Below are positions 47,901 to 55,338 of a DNA stretch of 64,000 nucleotides, piece by piece (position 1 is the first letter of the stretch; every line of letters begins with the position of its first letter). The position numbers and the translations under genes are program-made. The notes beneath the pieces were generated by a model. The model did no database searches, was not told the DNA's origin, and was given only the letters and a program-made list of their open reading frames with translations. Source of the DNA: JAFLCM01 sp964510955 (lineage in GTDB: Bacteria > Planctomycetota > Phycisphaerae > Phycisphaerales > UBA1924); assembly GCA_964510955.1 (NCBI GenBank), contig CAZEDW010000001.1, positions 1-64,000 on the forward strand. The letters are read 5' to 3'.

Positions 47901-49252
47901 GCGCCACCTTGACCATCCCGGCGATTTTCACTCCGGCCGCGCCGCGGGCGCACCAGCACGCGCACACGCGGCCTGCGTACTTCACACCGGGGGTGTGGGT
48001 TGTGACGGCGTTCGCGGCGGTCGGCCTGGCCGCCTGGTTCTACCGGATGGCGTTCGGGCTCGGCGCCGCGACCAACCTCAGCAACGCCTACCCCTGGGGA
48101 ATCTGGATCGGGATCGACGTGGCCACCGGCGTGGCCCTGGCCGCGGGCGGGTTCACGACGGCGTTCCTGGCGCACATCCTTCACCGCGAGAGCTACCACT
48201 CGCTGGTACGTCCGGCGCTGCTGACGGCGATGCTCGGGTACACCTTCGTGGCCCTGGGCGTGATGGCCGACCTCGGACGGTTCTGGGCCATGTGGCACGT
48301 CATGCTGCCGGTGTTCTGGCAGCCCAACTCGGTGCTGTTCGAGGTGGCGTTGTGCGTGATGTGCTACCTGACGGTGCTGTACATCGAGTTCATGCCCGTG
48401 GTGTGCGAGCGGTTCATCGGGCGGGTGAATCTGCCGGGACCGGCGGGCGTTCTGAACGGACCCATTGACTGGGCGCTGCGGTTTGCGGACCGGTGGCTGG
48501 CCCGGGTGATGACGGTGTTCATCATCCTGGGGATCATGCTCTCGTGCATGCACCAGTCGTCGCTGGGCACGCTGATGGTGATCACCGAGGGCAAGCTGCA
48601 CGCGTTCTGGCACACGCCCGCGCTGCCGCTCTTGTTCCTGCTCTCGGCGTTCGCGGTCGGGTACCCGATGGTGATCTTTGAATCGATCCTGGCCCACCGC
48701 TCGTTCGGCCTGCACCATGACGCCAAGCTGCTGTCCCGCCTGGCGCGGTTCGTGCCGTACACGCTGGGGGTGTATCTCGCGGTGCGGGTGGGCGACCTGG
48801 CGGTTCGCGGGCAGCTTGTGCACCTGCTGGGGGCCGGGCTCTGCACGCGGCTGGTGCTGTGCGAGCTGGTGCTGGGGGTGGTGTTCCCGATCGTGATCTT
48901 CAGCTCGGCACGGCTGCGGGGGCAGGTGCTGTGGCTCTTCACGGGTTCGGCGCTGGCGATCGGGGGTGTGGTGCTGAACCGCCTGAACGTGTTCCTGCTT
49001 GGGTATTCGCCGCTGAACCGCGGGGCGACCTACTGGCCGTCGTTCAGCGAGGTCGCCGTGACGGTCGGCGCGGTGGCGCTGACGGTGCTGATCTACCGGT
49101 TCATCGCGCTCAACCTGCCGGTGATCGAGCACGCGGCGCCGGGCGAGCACGAGGCGCCGGCGGCGGTGCCTGCTCCCGAGGTCGCACGGGTGGCGTGGTG
49201 CGGCGCCGGGCTCGCCGAGGGTCGGATCACTCTGACATGGAGCCAGCCGTGA
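47897..49252 (+). CDS. NrfD/HybB-type integral membrane subunit
   Basis: A 451-residue quinone-interacting membrane subunit with about ten hydrophobic helices. Signature segments include NAYPWGIWIGIDVATGVALAAGG, LGRFWAMWHVMLP, FEVALCVMCYLTVLYIEF, LSCMHQSSLGTL and GYSPLNRGATYWPS; the order is that of HybB and related NrfD-family proteins. It shares an ATGA overlap with the ferredoxin gene and a GTGA overlap with the cytochrome gene, so the three are translationally coupled. It would pass electrons between the quinone pool and the periplasmic Fe-S and heme subunits. Confidence 0.92.
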   Translation: MSATLTIPAIFTPAAPRAHQHAHTRPAYFTPGVWVVTAFAAVGLAAWFYRMAFGLGAATNLSNAYPWGIWIGIDVATGVALAAGGFTTAFLAHILHRESYHSLVRPALLTAMLGYTFVALGVMADLGRFWAMWHVMLPVFWQPNSVLFEVALCVMCYLTVLYIEFMPVVCERFIGRVNLPGPAGVLNGPIDWALRFADRWLARVMTVFIILGIMLSCMHQSSLGTLMVITEGKLHAFWHTPALPLLFLLSAFAVGYPMVIFESILAHRSFGLHHDAKLLSRLARFVPYTLGVYLAVRVGDLAVRGQLVHLLGAGLCTRLVLCELVLGVVFPIVIFSSARLRGQVLWLFTGSALAIGGVVLNRLNVFLLGYSPLNRGATYWPSFSEVAVTVGAVALTVLIYRFIALNLPVIEHAAPGEHEAPAAVPAPEVARVAWCGAGLAEGRITLTWSQP

Positions 49253-50271
49253 AACATCTCCTTCTCAGCGTGCTGATGGTGCTGATGGCGTCCGCGGGCG
49301 CCGGGGCTTCCACGACACCGGCGGCGTCTCCCGCGGCGGTGGGGACGCTGCCTGAGGTCATCATCCTGGACCAGGTCCCGGGCTGCTACGGGTCGGTCCG
49401 GTTCGACCACCGCGTGCACGTGCAGATGTCGGCGATCAAGGATGACTGCAAGGCGTGCCACCATGAGCTGCCGGCGGGGGCGCGGCTGGCGAACACGGTT
49501 TCGCCGCGGAGCTGCCGGTCTTGCCACGAGCCGCAGGTGGTGTCGGTGACGGCCGACAAGCCGGGGCTGCGGGGGGCGTATCACCGCCAGTGCCTGAGCT
49601 GCCACCGCGACTGGGCGCACGAGAACGGCTGCGGGTTCTGCCACACCAGCAGCGCGGCGGTGCGGACCGACGCGGAGCGGAGCCCCCACGGGGCCGCGCC
49701 CCGCGCCACAGCTCAGCAGACCTACCTGTATCAGACCGGCCACAAGGCCATGCCGCTGGTGACGTTCCGGCACGAGGACCATGTCAAGGACTTCGGGCTC
49801 AAGTGCACCGACTGCCACGCCGGTAACTCCTGTGGGCAGTGCCACGGCGCGAGGATCACGCGGCCTGTGGTGAACCGCCAGCAGAGCTGCTACGGCTGCC
49901 ACGCCGAGAGCCGGTGCGTGACCTGCCACCAACTGAAAGAGCGCGAAAAGTTCGACCACGGCACGCGGACGGGCTGGTACCTGCGGCCCGGGCACGCCTC
50001 GCTCGCGTGCAGCGAGTGCCACGCCGCGCAGGGCACGGCGCGCACCCCGAAGCAGGAAGACTGCGGGGCCTGCCACGCCAAGCGGTGGGGGGACGCGAGG
50101 TTCGATCACGCCCGCACCGGTGTGGCCCTGTACGGCGACCACGCCCTCTTTGACTGCCTGTTCTGCCACCGCGGCGGCGACCGTCGCATGGTGGCCACCT
50201 GCTCGGCGTGCCACGAGGACCGCCCCGCCACGGGGGAGCGGCGCGTGGGGCGCGAGGTGATCGAGCCGTGA
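49249..50271 (+). CDS. Periplasmic dodecaheme cytochrome c
   Basis: A 340-residue exported multiheme cytochrome. The GTG at 49249 overlaps the NrfD stop (GTGA) and gives a signal peptide KHLLLSVLMVLMASAGAGAS; an ATG at 49237 is possible. Twelve CxxCH motifs are visible in order: CKACH, CRSCH, CLSCH, CGFCH, CTDCH, CGQCH, CYGCH, CVTCH, CSECH, CGACH, CLFCH, CSACH. FDHRVH and FRHEDH provide sixth-ligand His residues as in class III cytochromes c. It closes the operon and is the likely periplasmic electron donor or acceptor, analogous to HmcA or QrcA but with twelve hemes. Confidence 0.92.
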   Translation: MKHLLLSVLMVLMASAGAGASTTPAASPAAVGTLPEVIILDQVPGCYGSVRFDHRVHVQMSAIKDDCKACHHELPAGARLANTVSPRSCRSCHEPQVVSVTADKPGLRGAYHRQCLSCHRDWAHENGCGFCHTSSAAVRTDAERSPHGAAPRATAQQTYLYQTGHKAMPLVTFRHEDHVKDFGLKCTDCHAGNSCGQCHGARITRPVVNRQQSCYGCHAESRCVTCHQLKEREKFDHGTRTGWYLRPGHASLACSECHAAQGTARTPKQEDCGACHAKRWGDARFDHARTGVALYGDHALFDCLFCHRGGDRRMVATCSACHEDRPATGERRVGREVIEP

Positions 50272-50991
50272 GTTGTGGTGGAGGATGGAGTTGGGGCGAT
50301 GCGGTGGTTCGGCTGACCGGGTGAGCGTGGAGCGAAGCGAAAAAACCCATGCATGGGCGAGTGAAACGGCCCGCCTTTCGGCGGGGGCGCTGTCGGGCCG
50401 GTTGGGCCGGCCGTGGGCGCGATGATGCGTGCGAGACTGCGAGACGCCGCCGTGGAACTCGGCCCGGCTAGCACGGGTCGGGGACTTTGGGCGGGGAGGG
50501 GCCGTGCCAATCGGTCCCTCCGTAATTGGGGGGCGGGACAGGATTTTGCGCACGGGAGCGGTCGATGCGCGCGGGGGGTCATTGTGTAAGTGCCTGGAGG
50601 GACTGGGATAACGATTTTTTGCGAGAATTCCGCGTGGGGGTGCGGGGGCGACCGAACTTTGCGCATGGATGTGGTTGTTGGGGGCGCGGGCGAGACGCCC
50701 GCTCAGTGCAGTGGGGATCGTGGCGCGGGGCGGCCACGGGTATCCGAGGACGGAAACCCGTGGCACGTTGGGGGGCGGATTGTGTATTGGGGCGACTGCT
50801 CCACTGGGGGACAAGCCCCCAGTGGCACCCGGCCGGGGACTGGGGGCCGGGGGTGCTGGGCAGGGCGGGAAGAGGCACTGAAGTCGCAAAGCTGACTTCG
50901 GTGGCACGCCCGGCACGACCCGTCACCGGTGGAGGGTTGAGGATCGCTTCGATGTCACCAGCCGCCGAACAAACGATCCGTCAAACACGGC
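50272..50991. other. Gene-free repeat-rich intergenic region
   Basis: About 720 bases with no credible gene. It holds a perfect palindrome CCACTGGGGG...CCCCCAGTGG (50801-50825) followed by GGCAC, and the first copy of the REP-containing module (50831-50970). The open frames seen here are composed of palindrome translations and are not taken as genes. Confidence 0.7.
50831..50970 (+). repeat. REP-containing module, copy A
   Basis: About 135 bp matching copy C (51769-51905): GGGCAGGGCGG, hairpin GGCACTGAAGTCGC...GACTTCGGTGGCAC, then GTTGAGGATCGCTTCGATG and a CACC end. The hairpin ends GTGGCAC like the REP pairs elsewhere. Confidence 0.8.
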
Positions 50992-51339
50992 CTAGTGCTG
51001 CCGCATCTGCATGATAATAACAAACCAATTCAGAATAATAATAACGACATTTGTTAAAATAGCGTAGCCCAATCCAGAAAAAGCAGCGACCAGGACGGAT
51101 GCTGTTCGACCAAGTCGATTGTGACAAATGCTCCAAAAATAGGCGGCTGACAGAATCCACAGCAGTGCGAATGCGGCCGGGGTCGAATATTGAGATAACA
51201 AACCATTTGGAAAGCCAAACTCGTCGTGAGGCTGCGCAAGAACAACGATGCCAGTGACCACCGACATTATCAGCGTAGCCCAGCCATATTTGCCGCCACT
51301 ACTAGGGCCGACATCATGGTTGTTTTGCGAGACGGGCAT
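50992..51339 (-). CDS. AT-rich small four-helix membrane protein
   Basis: A 115-residue protein with base composition far more AT-rich than every neighbour. ATG 51339 has GGAG about 10 bases upstream; an in-frame TTG at 51354 would add five residues. Four hydrophobic segments are visible: LIMSVVTGIVVLA, AAFALLWILSAAYFW, SVLVAAFSGLGYAIL, VVIIILNWFVIIMQ. It lies exactly between REP module copies A and B. I do not recognise the family. Composition and setting suggest recent acquisition. Confidence 0.65.
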   Translation of the reverse strand: MPVSQNNHDVGPSSGGKYGWATLIMSVVTGIVVLAQPHDEFGFPNGLLSQYSTPAAFALLWILSAAYFWSICHNRLGRTASVLVAAFSGLGYAILTNVVIIILNWFVIIMQMRQH

Positions 51340-51410
51340 AACTACTTGCTCCAATCAATATTCTAATGATCCACAGGAGGTTGACCAGGGGCTGAATGCG
51401 GTGCGCCGGC

Positions 51411-51487
51411 GGGTGACATCGAAGCGATCCTCGATCATCGATCGGCGACCGATCGTGCCACCGAAGTCGGCTCTGCGACTTCGGTGG
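51411..51487 (-). repeat. REP-containing module, copy B (inverted, partial)
   Basis: GGTGACATCGAAGCGATCCTC is the inverse of GAGGATCGCTTCGATGTCACC in copy A, followed by hairpin GTGCCACCGAAGTCG...CGACTTCGGTGG. Shorter than copies A and C and in opposite orientation. Confidence 0.8.
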
Positions 51488-51537
51488 CCTGGTCGTTGTG
51501 CATCCCCGTCACATGGTGGCTCGGGTACGTTTTGGAC

Positions 51538-51780
51538 ATGGCGGCCCGTGATCCGATCCGCGAGCGGATAAGGCGCCGAGAGATTTCCAGCGTGGTCCGG
51601 TTTGTGACGTTGTTCTGCCGGCGGCTGCTGCTGCTCCTGCTTGACGACGAGATCCCGGCCTTGCTGCTGAAACGGATGGCACATGCCCAGGCCCGGCTGG
51701 GGATCGAGGTGTTCGCCTGGGTCTTTATGCCGGAGCATGATCACATTCTATGTCGGTCTGAACTGAGGGCCGAGGACTGG
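51538..51780 (+). pseudogene. Truncated RAYT (REP-associated tyrosine transposase) relic
   Basis: From ATG 51538 the frame reads MAARDPIRERIRRREISSVV, then RFVTLFCRRLLLLLLDDE and FAWVFMPEHDHIL. The last part carries the HxH metal-binding motif (HDH) in the context MPxHxHxL that defines Y1/TnpA-REP transposases. After HDHILCRSE homology stops at the edge of REP module copy C, so the helix with the catalytic Tyr is missing. The upstream 17-residue extension to 51484 is repeat-derived. It is a non-functional remnant lying between two REP modules, the usual context of RAYT genes. Confidence 0.75.
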
Positions 51781-51905
51781 GGCCGGGGGTGCCGGGCAGG
51801 GCGGAAGAGGCACCGAAATCGCAAAGCCGACTTCGGTGGCACGTCCGGCACGGCCAGTCACCCGTGGAGAGTTGAGGATCGCTTCGATGCCACCGGCCGC
51901 CGACA
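51769..51905 (+). repeat. REP-containing module, copy C
   Basis: Same sequence order as copy A (about nine in ten positions by eye) with hairpin GGCACCGAAATCGC...GACTTCGGTGGCAC and the tail GTTGAGGATCGCTTCGATG. It truncates the RAYT relic. A further REP hairpin CACACAAGTCG...CGACTTGTGTGGCAC lies at 51980-52011. Confidence 0.8.
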
Positions 51906-51979
51906 TGCCAAGGCGGGGTACGCTCAAAGCCGCGTACCCCGGCACCTGCACCTGCCACCTGCACCCGGCCGGCGCTCGG

Positions 51980-52011
51980 CACACAAGTCGCAGAGCCGAC
52001 TTGTGTGGCAC
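51980..52011 (+). repeat. REP-like hairpin
   Basis: CACACAAGTCG (51980-51990) and CGACTTGTGTGGCAC at the right side form an 11-bp stem ending in GTGGCAC, the same end as other REP-like units in the window. Confidence 0.75.
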
Positions 52012-52061
52012 GGGGGGCGGGGACTTTTGTGCCACCGGCCTGCCCGGCGGCTTGGGGGGAC

Positions 52062-52093
52062 AAAAAAACCCTTGACGTCTGCGTCGAAGGGTT
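52062..52093 (-). terminator. Intrinsic terminator after tRNA-Val
   Basis: On the reverse strand AACCCTT...CGACG and CGTC...AAGGGTT pair (52093-52067, one bulge), followed by a run of T (TTTTTG). It lies 15 bases beyond the tRNA 3' end. Confidence 0.85.
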
Positions 52094-52107
52094 CTTGGGG
52101 GTCAAAG

Positions 52108-52181
52108 TGGGCGCTACTGGACTCGAACCAGTGACCTCTGCCGTGTGAAGACAGCGCTCTAGCCAGCTGAGCTAAGCGCCC
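52108..52181 (-). tRNA. tRNA-Val (anticodon CAC)
   Basis: A 74-nt cloverleaf: acceptor GGGCGCT/AGCGCCC, D arm GCTC/GAGC, anticodon stem CTGTC/GGCAG (one G-U pair) with loop TTCACAC giving anticodon CAC, variable AGGTC, T arm ACTGG/CCAGT with loop TTCGAGT, discriminator A73. CCA is not encoded. Confidence 0.95.
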
Positions 52182-52504
52182 CAGTGAGCGTCCAGTGTAG
52201 TCTGGGTGCGGGGCGGTTTCCAATCGGTGTGGGTGAGCCGGGATGGCATAGAACCGGGCGAGTGGTGTGGATTTCGTACCGCTTGCGGCGTTCCACGCCG
52301 GGCCGCCTTTGGGGGCTTGGAGTGCCGCTCGTTTGCCTGGGACGCGGGCAACGCGTGGGCGGTGCGTCGGGAGCGGTGGTCTGGCGCGGCGATTGGGAGT
52401 AGCCGTGCGGCGGCTGGTTGTCGCATTGGACGGACGCCGTTACCGGCCGTGCTCGACACGCACGGGCGAGGGGCGGATCAACCCGTTTACGAAGGACTTT
52501 GACC

Positions 52505-54139
52505 ATGCAGGCGAATCTCTGGATCGCTCCTGTTCGTGCTGTGGCGCGCGCCGTCGCGGCCGCAATTGCTCTTACGCTCGCGGCCCCGGCGGGCGCGAGT
52601 TGTACGGATCAATGGGTCTACTCGGCCGGGCTGAGCGGGCCGGACGCGGAGGTTCACTGCTTCGCGTCGCATACGCTGCCGGGGACGGCCAAGCCGGTGC
52701 TGGTGGTTGGCGGCAGCTTTGCGAACGTCGCGGGGGTGGCGTGCAAGGGCGTGGCGGCCTGGGACGGCGTGCACTGGGCCCCGATGGGGGCTGGCCTGGT
52801 CGGGCGCGTGAACTCGCTGGCGGTGGTGGGGGGCAAGCTCTACGCGGGCGGGTACTTCACGAACCCCAACGCGCCCAACTCGAATCACGTGGCGGTGTGG
52901 GATGGGTCGGCGTGGCAGGCGCTGATCCCGGCGAATCAGCAGGGGCTGGACACCGGGCCCGGCGGCGAGGTGTTCGCGCTGTGCGGCGACGCGTTTGATC
53001 AGCTGTGGGTGGGCGGCTGGTTCAGCACGCTGGGCACGGCCTCGTTCCACAACATCGCGATCTGGAACCCGGCGGTGAAGCTGTGGAGCACCACGAGCAC
53101 GGGGCTGAACGGCGAGGTGGACGCGCTGGCGCTGTACCAGGGGCACATCGTCGCGGGCGGCGCGTTCAGCACCGCGGTTGGTGCGCCGATGCTGCACATC
53201 GGCTACTTCGTCAACAATGACGGCTGGCACCAGGTCGGCGCGGGGATCGAGGGCTGGGTGCGGGCGCTGGCGGTGGACGGCAATACCCTCTACGCGGGCG
53301 GGCAGTTCGCGACCGACGGCACGCACCAGACGGTGATCACCAACGTCGCGCAGTGGCGCGGGCAGGTGTGGGCGCCGGTCACGTACGGCCTCAACGGGAC
53401 GGTTCGGAGCCTGACGATGTTCGAGGGGTCGCTGTTCGCCGCGGGCGAGTTCACCGCGACCAGCTCGGCGCCGCGGTCCAAGGTGGCGTGGTTCGACACG
53501 ACGGTTCCGGCTTGGATGCAGCTGGGGACCGGCCTGGGCGGGACGGGCATCGGGCTGGGGGTGTTCGGCAACGAGCTGTACGTGGGCGGCGATTTCCTGA
53601 CGGCGGGGGGGCTGACCTCGAACCGTGTCGCGACGTGGAGCAAGTTCGTGCCGTGGATCGCCTCGCAGCCGCAGAACGTGAACGCGGCGCCGGACGGGAC
53701 GGCGGTGTTGTCGGCGAATGTCGCGCTGGGCTACTCGGGCTCGGCGTATCAGTGGAAGCGCAACGGCGCGGGTGTTGTCAACGGGGCGGGTGGGGCGTCG
53801 GCGGGAGGGGGCACGGTCAGCGGGGGCGCTGGGGCGGTGCCTTCGAGCGGGCAGGTGGTGCTGACCATCCAGAATGCCAAGGCGTCCGACGCGGGCGGTT
53901 ACACGCTGGTCGTCACCAGCGGGTGCGGCTCGGCGACGAGCAATGCCGCGCAGCTGAGCGTCGGCGGCGCGGGCAACGGCGACATGAACGGCGACGGCCA
54001 CATCAACACCGTCGACCTGAGCCTGTTCCTGGTGAAGTTCGGCCAGAGCGTGCCGGCGTACGCGCCGGGCGACTACAACGGCGACGGGCAGGTCAACACC
54101 GCGGACCTGACGATTCTGCTGCTTCGGTTCGGGCTGTGA
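52505..54139 (+). CDS. Secreted beta-propeller-like, Ig-like and dockerin-like protein
   Basis: A 544-residue exported protein. ATG 52505 starts a signal peptide (VARAVAAAIALTLAAPAGAS). Residues about 40-375 contain repeated units of the form VAxWDG...W, LYAGGxF, VRALAVDGNTLYAGGQF, and resemble a propeller made of GGxF repeats. Residues about 380-480 are an Ig-like domain (QPQNVNAAPDGTAVLSANV, YQWKRNG, ASDAGGYTLVVTSGCG). The C terminus has two dockerin-like EF-hand loops, DMNGDGHINTVDLSLFL and DYNGDGQVNTADLTILL. Function and ligand unknown. A 12-bp hairpin follows the stop and separates it from the convergent next gene. Confidence 0.85.
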   Translation: MQANLWIAPVRAVARAVAAAIALTLAAPAGASCTDQWVYSAGLSGPDAEVHCFASHTLPGTAKPVLVVGGSFANVAGVACKGVAAWDGVHWAPMGAGLVGRVNSLAVVGGKLYAGGYFTNPNAPNSNHVAVWDGSAWQALIPANQQGLDTGPGGEVFALCGDAFDQLWVGGWFSTLGTASFHNIAIWNPAVKLWSTTSTGLNGEVDALALYQGHIVAGGAFSTAVGAPMLHIGYFVNNDGWHQVGAGIEGWVRALAVDGNTLYAGGQFATDGTHQTVITNVAQWRGQVWAPVTYGLNGTVRSLTMFEGSLFAAGEFTATSSAPRSKVAWFDTTVPAWMQLGTGLGGTGIGLGVFGNELYVGGDFLTAGGLTSNRVATWSKFVPWIASQPQNVNAAPDGTAVLSANVALGYSGSAYQWKRNGAGVVNGAGGASAGGGTVSGGAGAVPSSGQVVLTIQNAKASDAGGYTLVVTSGCGSATSNAAQLSVGGAGNGDMNGDGHINTVDLSLFLVKFGQSVPAYAPGDYNGDGQVNTADLTILLLRFGL

Positions 54140-54184
54140 GGCCGCGGGCGTGGAGTGATGGGCCAGTTTGATTCGGGCCATAGG

Positions 54185-54214
54185 GCGTGGGCACGCGAGC
54201 CGGCGTGCCCACGC
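54185..54214. terminator. Shared hairpin between convergent genes
   Basis: GCGTGGGCACGC (54185-54196) and GCGTGCCCACGC (54203-54214) form a perfect 12-bp stem with a 6-base loop, ending directly at the stop codon of the reverse gene. There is no clear U tract on either side, so it may be a bidirectional, weak or Rho-assisted terminator. Confidence 0.55.
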
Positions 54215-55132
54215 TCATTTCCGCCGGCGCCTGACGGCGAGCAGCGCGGGGCCGAGGATCGCCACTGCGCCGGCGCCGGTGGAGGGCACGCTGGGGAGCA
54301 GCAGCAGGTCGTTGGGGTTGGCGGAAGTCGGCAGGGTTGCGAACGTGAGCGGGTTGGCGGGGACGCCGGCGTCGCTGGTGTAGTGGAGCAGCTTGTGGTT
54401 GTTCCAGCTTGAGACGATCAGGCTGCCGTCGGGGAGCACCAGTTGGCCGACCGGTCCGTTCATGCCGGCGTTGAAAACGCTGACGAACTGCCCGGTGGTC
54501 GGGTTGTACTTGGAGATGCGGCTGAGGCCGAACTCGGCGACGGCAAGCAGGCCGTCGGAGCCCACGCGGGTGTAGAGCGGCTGGAGGTTGGTGCCGATCG
54601 AGCCGAGGAATGCGCCGGTGGCGGCGTCGTAGCGGTTGACGCGGTTGGAGCTGAAGCACGAGACGAAGAGGGTGCCGTTGGACCACGACAGGCCGGCGGG
54701 GTAGATGGTGGTGTTCGCGGAGGTGACGAAGGTATCGAGGTACGAGCCGGTCACGCCGTCGAAGCGTTTGACGGTGTTGGTGCCCGCGTCGCAGACGTAG
54801 AAGCGCCCGTCGGGGCCGTAGGTGCAGAAGCCGGCGCGGGTGATGTTCTCGCTGGTGAAGACGCCGAGCGGCGTGCCGTCGCGTGAGAACCTGAGCACGG
54901 CGCCCTGCTCGGCGCTGGAGACCAGGACGTCGCCGCTGGGGTGGAGGGCCAGGCCGTCGGGGGTTTGCAGGCCCAGGGTGCCGTGGGGGGCGAAGAGGCC
55001 CTTGTAGGTGCCGTCGGTTCCGTAGCGTCGGACGTCGCCCGAGGCCCAGCAGCCGACGAGGATGTCGTCGGCGATGGCGCAGGGGGAGAGCGAGACGAGA
55101 CAAAGGATGACGATTCTGGAGGGCCTGTGCAT
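54215..55132 (-). CDS. Secreted NHL/SMP-30-type propeller protein with C-terminal anchor
   Basis: A 305-residue exported protein. Signal peptide: RIVILCLVSLSPCAIADD. The body is six or so NHL-like blades with repeating patterns such as VRRYGTDGTYKGLF, VLRFSRDGTPLGVF, VKRFDGVTGSYLDTF, VNRYDAATGAFLGSI and ISKYNPTTGQFVSVF. The C terminus reads VPSTGAGAVAILGPALLAV then RRRRK, a PEP-CTERM-like sorting signal variant. Likely a surface or extracellular protein; ligand or enzyme activity unknown. Confidence 0.82.
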   Translation of the reverse strand: MHRPSRIVILCLVSLSPCAIADDILVGCWASGDVRRYGTDGTYKGLFAPHGTLGLQTPDGLALHPSGDVLVSSAEQGAVLRFSRDGTPLGVFTSENITRAGFCTYGPDGRFYVCDAGTNTVKRFDGVTGSYLDTFVTSANTTIYPAGLSWSNGTLFVSCFSSNRVNRYDAATGAFLGSIGTNLQPLYTRVGSDGLLAVAEFGLSRISKYNPTTGQFVSVFNAGMNGPVGQLVLPDGSLIVSSWNNHKLLHYTSDAGVPANPLTFATLPTSANPNDLLLLPSVPSTGAGAVAILGPALLAVRRRRK

Positions 55133-55338
55133 GGATGCTCCCGGTGCGTGAGTGGCTTGGTGAATGCGCTCGGTGCGAGCGCAAGGAAAACCTACCTCAG
55201 CGTGGGGGCGGGGCTTTCAGAATCGTGCTTGTTTTGATGGGCGTGGCCGCCGCCGCCACTTAGATTGAGCCAGGGTGGCGGCTTGGTTTGACTTCTGCGC
55301 GCGTCAACGCGGATGCGGCGCTGGGGCGGGCCGCGGCA

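Noticed and set aside
50579..50926. A 115-residue reverse frame in the repeat island
   Set aside because: Its sequence is the translation of REP palindromes and simple repeats.
50831..52011. CRISPR array
   Set aside because: Only three copies of a long module in mixed orientation with large unequal spacers; hairpin and RAYT context explain it better.
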